DNA of 64,000 bases from Symbiopectobacterium purcellii_A (GTDB taxonomy: Bacteria; Pseudomonadota; Gammaproteobacteria; Enterobacterales; Enterobacteriaceae), in contig NZ_CP189882.1 in assembly GCF_052050035.1 (NCBI RefSeq), positions 496,001 through 560,000 of the forward strand, read 5' to 3'. The notes under the pieces are model-generated. The model was given only the letters and a program-made list of their open reading frames with translations. It was not told the DNA's origin and did not search any database. Position numbers and translations under genes: made by a program. Below, one piece after another: positions 59,536 through 64,000 of this stretch. The stretch's first letter is position 1. Each line of letters begins with the position of its first letter.

Positions 59536-60246
59536 CTATACATGCTGAGGATAGTCACGCGCCCCGAAAATGGCGGTGCCGATGCGTACCAGCGTACTGC
59601 CTGCCGCAATGGCGGCGCCCATATCATCCGTCATCCCCATGGAGAGGGTATCCACCTGAGGATAATGCAATTTTAACTGCGCAAACAGGTCATTCATCGA
59701 TTGAAATACGGCTAATTGCCGTACGTAGTCACTTTCCGGTGCTGGAATTGCCATCAGGCCCCGCAGCGTCAGGTGCGGCAGTGCCGCGACGGTGGCTGCC
59801 AGGGCGGGAAGATCGGCCGGTGCGATCCCCGATTTGCTGGCTTCACCGCTGATATTCACCTGCAACAACACGTTCAACGGCGCTATTGCCGCCGGACGTT
59901 GTTCGCTCAGACGTTGGGCGATTTTAGGGCGATCGACGGTGTGACACCAGTCAAAATGTTCGGCAACCAGGCGGCTCTTGTTGGATTGCAGCAGTCCGAT
60001 AAAGTGCCATTGTAATGCCACCTGAGGCATGGCCTCACGGAAATAAAGCACCTTGTCCACGCCTTCCTGTACATAATTTTCCCCAAAGCCTCGCTGCCCA
60101 CCGGCAATTGCTTCTTCGATAGCCGCCACAGGTTTGGTTTTACTGACGGCAAGCAGGGTCACCGCGTGCGGGTCGCGTCCACATGCCGTGGCGGCGGTAG
60201 CGATCTTCTCTCTGACGTTCTGTAGGTTCTGCTCAATCGGGTTCAT
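59536..60246 (-). CDS. yggS: PLP homeostasis protein YggS (PLPBP family)
   Basis: 236 aa single-domain alanine-racemase-like barrel that binds PLP. LLAVSKTKP (PLP lysine), GGQRGFGENYVQEG, WHFIGLLQSNK, LRGLMAIPAPE, LSMGMTDDMGAAIAAGSTLVRIGTAIFG. It balances B6 vitamers and amino acids rather than acting as a racemase. ATG 60246 (MNPIEQNLQNVREKI) is used; an ATG two codons upstream is possible. Divergent from yggR. Intact. Confidence 0.94.
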   Translation of the reverse strand: MNPIEQNLQNVREKIATAATACGRDPHAVTLLAVSKTKPVAAIEEAIAGGQRGFGENYVQEGVDKVLYFREAMPQVALQWHFIGLLQSNKSRLVAEHFDWCHTVDRPKIAQRLSEQRPAAIAPLNVLLQVNISGEASKSGIAPADLPALAATVAALPHLTLRGLMAIPAPESDYVRQLAVFQSMNDLFAQLKLHYPQVDTLSMGMTDDMGAAIAAGSTLVRIGTAIFGARDYPQHV

Positions 60247-60269
60247 GGTCATGCTAAAGATGGGATCTA

Positions 60270-61495
60270 TGGATATCAATGAGTGGATAACCTGTAGTGT
60301 AAAACAGAATGCCTCCGATCTGCACCTGTGTAGCGGATATCCGCCGATGTGGCGTATTGATGGCGAGTTACAGCCGTTACAAATCAACGCTTGTTGCAAC
60401 GCTGCGCAGACAGTTGGCTGACAGACTTTCAGCACCAGCAATTACACCGCGAGGGGCAGGTCGATGGCGCGTTGACCACACCCGGTGGCATTCGGCTGCG
60501 CGCACATCTGTTTCGTCAGCATGCCGGGATTGCCGTTGCGCTACGCACCATTGCTACGACGGCGCACGCGTTGGAAACACTGCATGCGCCACCGATTCTG
60601 TCTTCGTTAATCACGCGCCCTGCTGGGTTGATTTTGGTGACAGGTGCAACGGGCAGTGGAAAATCCACCACATTGGTGGCGATGGTGAATGCGCTCAGGC
60701 AGCAGCAAGCTTGCCATTTGATTACGTTGGAAGATCCTATTGAGTTTGTCTACGCCTCCGAGCCTTCGGCAGATCGCGGCCTGATTCAACAGCGTGAAAT
60801 CGGCGTGCACTGCCCGTCGTTTGCCCACGGCTTACGCGGCGCGCGGCGTGAAGATCCGGATGTCATCCTGCTGGGGGGAATTACGCGACGGTGAAACCAT
60901 TCGGTTGGCGTTAACGGCGGCAGAAACCGGGCATTTGGTGCTGGCGACGCTGCATACGCGCGGCGCGGCCCAGGCGGTAGAACGCCTGCAGGATGTGTTT
61001 CCCGCACAGGAGAAAGATTTCGTGCGCAGCCAACTGGCGATGTGTCTGCAAGGCGTGGTGGCGCAGCAGCTGGTGCGACGACGCGGTGGCGGTCGCATCG
61101 CGCTGTATGAAGTGTTGCTCGCGAATACGGCGGTGGCTAACCTGATTCGTGAGGGCAAAAGCCATCAACTGCCGGGTCTGTTGCAGATGGGCGGTCAGCG
61201 CGGGATGCAAACTTTTGCGCACAGTGGCTTTGTTGAATAATTTAAGATACTGATTTATATAAGCATTATAAAATTTCAACGACTAATTTTTCCTCTCGGA
61301 ATGCTTTTTATTGTGCTAACTATTTGATTTGTCGTTCTAACAAAATACATTCTCTGTAAATGCATTCTAACTAAAGAAGATGTAAATCAAACGGTTAAAT
61401 TATTCAACAAAGCCAATATTGCCATCAAACAGCGCGCGTATGGTCAGTCGCTTACCATGCTGGCGTTGACAGAGGCATTAGCCGGGCTGAAGTAA
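60270..61495 (+). pseudogene. yggR: PilT-like ATPase YggR, two frameshifts and a MITE
   Basis: Twitching-motility-type secretion ATPase. Frame 1 gives MDINEWITCSVKQNASDLHL ... MWRIDGELQPLQ, shifts near 60390 into LQRCADSWLTDF, and holds Walker A GATGSGKSTTL and the Asp box LITLEDPIEFVY. It shifts again near 60885, where one extra G turns LLGELRDGETI into LLGGITRR. MITE-D cuts it at 61226, and the C-terminus NIAIKQRAYGQSLTML ends at TAA 61495. Loss of this ATPase fits absence of pili or competence functions. Confidence 0.87.
61226..61414 (+). mobile_element. MITE-D copy 12, without TSD
   Basis: 189 bp. The flanks GCGCACAGT and AATATTGCC do not match, yet the host frame is continuous across it. 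It is the only complete MITE-D here lacking a 9-bp duplication. Confidence 0.93.
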
Positions 61496-61502
61496 CTCTG
61501 GC

Positions 61503-61540
61503 AGCCCCGGGGCGTATCGGGCCGCCACGGGGCTTTTTTC
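61503..61540 (+). terminator. Rho-independent terminator after yggR
   Basis: AGCCCCGGGGC ... CACGGGGCT stem followed by TTTTTT. Confidence 0.8.
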
Positions 61541-61564
61541 ATCCAAGTTTAGCGTGCGGCTTAT

Positions 61565-61632
61565 GGCACGAACGCCGGTTCCGCATCCGGTGGTAGCAAT
61601 CCGGCTTTCCAGCACTGCTGCCAACTGTGCGC
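61565..61632 (-). pseudogene. C-terminal stub of an unidentified gene
   Basis: The minus-strand frame HSWQQCWKAGLLPPDAEPAFVP ends at a TAA near 61565, facing yggR, and is cut on the right by a MITE-D fragment. Not recognised. Confidence 0.35.
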
Positions 61633-61701
61633 GACTTTGTTGAATAATTTAACCGTTTGATTTACATCTTCTTTAGTTAGAATGCATTTACAGAGAATGT
61701 A
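61633..61701 (-). mobile_element. MITE-D fragment (copy 13), cut by IS630
   Basis: The first 69 bp of a MITE-D with the GACTTTG end variant, ending at the TA used by IS630 copy 11. Its other half is not across the IS630. Confidence 0.88.
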
Positions 61702-62779
61702 TAGCTAAACGACTTAATTTTGATTACATTATTTAAATGAGCTATTCAATTGATTTTAGACGTAAAGTGATATCTACACGGAAAAACGAAGGGTTGAGTG
61801 GCTTTGTTGAATAATTTAACGTTTTGATTCACAACTTCTTTAGGTGGGATGCATGTACAGAAAATGTATTTTGTTAGAGCGATAAATCAAATAGTTAGCA
61901 CAATAAAAAGCATTACGGTAGTAAAATTTAGTCGTTAAAATTTTATAATACCCATTTAAATCAGTATGTTAAATTATTCAACAAAGCCGGGTTGAGTATC
62001 CGAGAAACAGCGAAGCAATTTCGGATTGGCCCTGCCTCTGTATCGCGTTGGATTAATCAAATAGAGTCAAAAGCATCGACCACGCGTCAGCGAAAGATCG
62101 ATAAATCCGAGTTGATAAAAGATGTTGAACAATATCCAGATGCTTACCAAAAAGAACGTGCAGAGCGTTTTGGCGTTTGTCAGAAGGCCATTTGGCAAGC
62201 GCTTAAAAAGCTGGGATTGACCTATAAAAAAAACTCTACGTCATCCGAAAGCCGACGAAAACGCCCGGCAGGGATTTCAACAAAAAAAACAACAGTATGA
62301 AAAAGAAGGTAAACCTATTGTTTTTATTGATGAAAGTGGTTTTTCACACGATGCCCCACGGACTCACGGCTATTCCCCAAAAGGTCAACGGTGTTTTGGC
62401 CTGAAGAACTGGGGAGCTAGGGGAAGAACAAATGTTATCGGCGCTTTATTAGGCACAACGCTGTTTGCTATCGGATTATTTGATATCAATATTAACAGCG
62501 ATGTTTTCTATGCCTGGGTCACACAAGTCCTTATCCCAGTACTCCCTAAAAACAGTGTAATCATGATGGACAATGCCACTTTTCACAAAAAACATAATAT
62601 TCAACAAGTCATCATCGATGCAGGGTATATGGTGGAGTATTTGCCTACATATTCGCCAGATCTTAACCCAATTGAGCATAAATGGGCACAAGCAAAAAGC
62701 AAAAAAAGAGAGATGGGTTGCGATACAGAGAGTTTGTTCTCAGTCCATATGGTGTAATCAAAATTAAGTCGCTTGGCTA
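61702..62779 (+). mobile_element. IS-C (IS630 family) copy 11, interrupted by MITE-D
   Basis: 880 bp after removal of 61800-61988 and its duplication. A8 tract. The left flank is a MITE-D fragment and the right flank is a GH105 gene, so it is a rearrangement joint. Confidence 0.93.
61800..61988 (-). mobile_element. MITE-D copy 14 (variant subtype)
   Basis: 189 bp, same subtype as copies 6 and 8; 9-bp duplication GGGTTGAGT, after the 20th codon of the IS630 ORF1. Confidence 0.93.
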
Positions 62780-63335
62780 TAACATCCTGATAGCGCACGT
62801 CTGCATCCGCCTGACGGCGGAGGGTGTTGAGGATCATCTGGTAGCTGGCATCTTGCTGATCCAGCATCTCAAGAAAATCAACGGTGCTGATGGCTGCCCA
62901 ACCGTTACCGCGCCCCCACAGTGCTTTGCCGTAGTTGCCGTTACCGGTGAAGTTCCAGCCGTGCATCCACAGTCCGGTATCCCTGTCGATCAGGTACTTG
63001 ATGTGCAACAGGAACTGATAGCTGACTTCATCCCGGTAGCTTGGGCGATTGAGATAGGCACTGGCGCGCGCGTAGAACAAGCCGCTCATAAACAGCGTAT
63101 CGACCCAGAGCTGCTCTTCATTAAGGTGATCGCTGGTGCAGTGGGTGAACCCATTCTCCTGGGTGCGTAGCAGTTCGTGCTCAATCCAGTGGGCGTATTC
63201 TTCGATCAGCGCCTGATGCTCGCGTGTCTCCTGGGCGATCCCCATGGTGGTGAGCGTCAGCATTGGTGCCATGCGATTGATGTTTTTCTCCGGTAATCCT
63301 TCTGCCAGGCGGCGTTGATACCATGCCAGCACATA
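62780..63335 (-). pseudogene. Unsaturated rhamnogalacturonyl hydrolase (GH105, RhiN/YteR-like), internal fragment
   Basis: About 184 codons of a GH105 alpha/alpha-barrel enzyme, which removes the unsaturated sugar from rhamnogalacturonan-I oligomers made by pectin lyases. Diagnostic segments are EEQLWVDTLFMSGLFYARAS (catalytic Asp in WVD), YRDEVSYQFLLHIKYLIDRDTGLWMHGWNF and ALWGRGNGWAAISTVDFLEML. IS-A removes the N-terminus and IS630 the C-terminus. A typical plant-associated Pectobacteriaceae function, now lost. Confidence 0.85.
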
Positions 63336-63686
63336 AAACTAGTTGCTGAATAGAGACTTGCATTTTTTGTCAGGCTATTGAGAATAAAAAGAGGTTTAAC
63401 TTAGAGAATAAAGGTTTGAAATGATCAACAAAGAGCGGTTGTTACGAGATAATCGTTTATGTAAAGCAATCATTGGATTATCAGTCGAAGAATTGAAAAA
63501 TTTAGCCGCTGAATTTTCAGCTTGTTATTTGATTTATCGGAAAAAGAATCGAAAAGATCACGAGCGGCAGATGGGTGCAGGGCAGAAAGGATTTATCCCA
63601 ACCCCATTAGATAAACTGCTTTTTATTTTATTGTATTTAAAATGTTATCCGACCTATGATTTGCAAGGACTTCTTTTTGGTTTAGA
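63336..63686 (+). mobile_element. IS-A (IS5-type) left fragment
   Basis: Left end and the first 88 transposase codons (ATG 63421 to LLFGL). Cut at 63687 by another IS. Confidence 0.92.
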
Positions 63687-64000
63687 ACCTATCCCAAAAG
63701 GAATTGTCAGTTAATAAGTAATGGCAATTTCTGAGGGAAGTATGGCAATCAATAAGTGGCAGATCAGCGATGAACTCTTGGGGGAAATGGTTCCGTTGCT
63801 CCCGGAACACAAAACCCACCATCCGCTGGGTACGCATCGCAGGCGGGTTGATAATCGTGCCGCAATGAACGCCATTCTCTTTGTGCTCAGAACGGGTTGC
63901 CAGTGGAATGCCCTGAATGCCACCGGGATATGCTCGTCAAGCTCCGCTCACCGCCGCTTCCAGGAGTGGCGGGATGCAGGAGTTTTTGAACGGTTCTGGC
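63687..64000 (+). mobile_element. IS5-family element (second type), left part, runs off the window
   Basis: The left end is close to ACCTATCCCAAAAGGAATTG. The transposase starts at ATG 63742 (or 63721, same frame): MAINKWQISDELLGEMVPLL, HPLGTHRRRVDNRAAMNAIL and TGCQWNALNATGICSSSSAH, a DDE transposase N-terminus seen only once in this window. The catalytic part lies beyond 64000. Confidence 0.83.

Overview
The window comes from a gamma-proteobacterium of the Enterobacterales whose chromosome is being rebuilt by insertion sequences. Ordinary host genes (nsrR-rnr-rlmB, fieF-pfkA, ibpAB-yidQ, rpsF-priB-rpsR-rplI, hemW-rdgB-yggU-yggT-proC-yggS) match enterobacterial orthologues closely. Remnants of plant-type functions (scrB, a GH105 rhamnogalacturonyl hydrolase) and the aguB-aguA pair fit Pectobacteriaceae. 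Dense IS load plus many fresh pseudogenes suggests a host-restricted relative, for example a Symbiopectobacterium-like insect or nematode symbiont (inference only).

Mobile DNA fills about half of the window. In-house labels used below: IS-A, IS5-type, 1,037 bp, 3-bp target duplication (TSD); IS-B, IS256 family, 1,309 bp, 8-bp TSD; IS-C, IS630 family, 880 bp, inserts at TA; IS-J, IS5-type (IS427-like); plus single or broken IS3, IS30, IS66, IS91 and IS903-like elements. Three non-autonomous families ride on them: MITE-D (189 bp, IS903-like ends, 9-bp TSD, 14 copies), MITE-E (92 bp, IS630-like ends, TA, 8 copies) and MITE-J (151 bp, IS-J ends, 1 copy). Elements are nested up to three deep.

Layout: 1-252 btsT; 0.5-2.0 kb IS nest; 2.0-4.9 kb a decayed racemase / aminotransferase / GntR regulator locus and the 3' end of a peptide-binding protein gene; 4.9-9.8 kb IS nest with a kinase fragment; 9.8-14.4 kb ygiW remnant, bsmA, rlmB, rnr, nsrR; 14.9-21.3 kb a CodB-like permease gene split by IS256, then IS-J containing IS91; 21.3-26.9 kb sotB remnant, fieF, pfkA, XRE pseudogene, aguB, aguA; 26.9-36.7 kb a broken EmrB-like transporter, a long IS block and a broken yidE; 37.0-38.7 kb ibpB, ibpA, yidQ; 39.2-44.6 kb the 5' part of the peptide-binding protein gene and the 3' end of the kinase gene; 44.6-48.2 kb fklB, ytfB, DUF488, rplI, rpsR, priB, rpsF; 48.6-55.1 kb broken scrB, IS3/IS630/IS66 and a broken MFS gene; 55.2-61.5 kb an orphan frameshifted ORF and the hemW-yggR cluster; 61.6-64.0 kb IS nest with a GH105 fragment.

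The main structural result is that two genes, each cut by IS-A, have their halves about 37 kb apart in opposite orientation (peptide-binding protein: 39192-42149 and 4677-4859; kinase: 7565-7783 and 44458-44567). Both become continuous, with matching 3-bp TSDs, if the segment between the IS-A copies at 4860-7564 and 42150-44457 is inverted. This also puts the peptide-binding protein gene back beside the GntR gene, and the two loci share an identical 35-bp AT-rich sequence, the probable operator.
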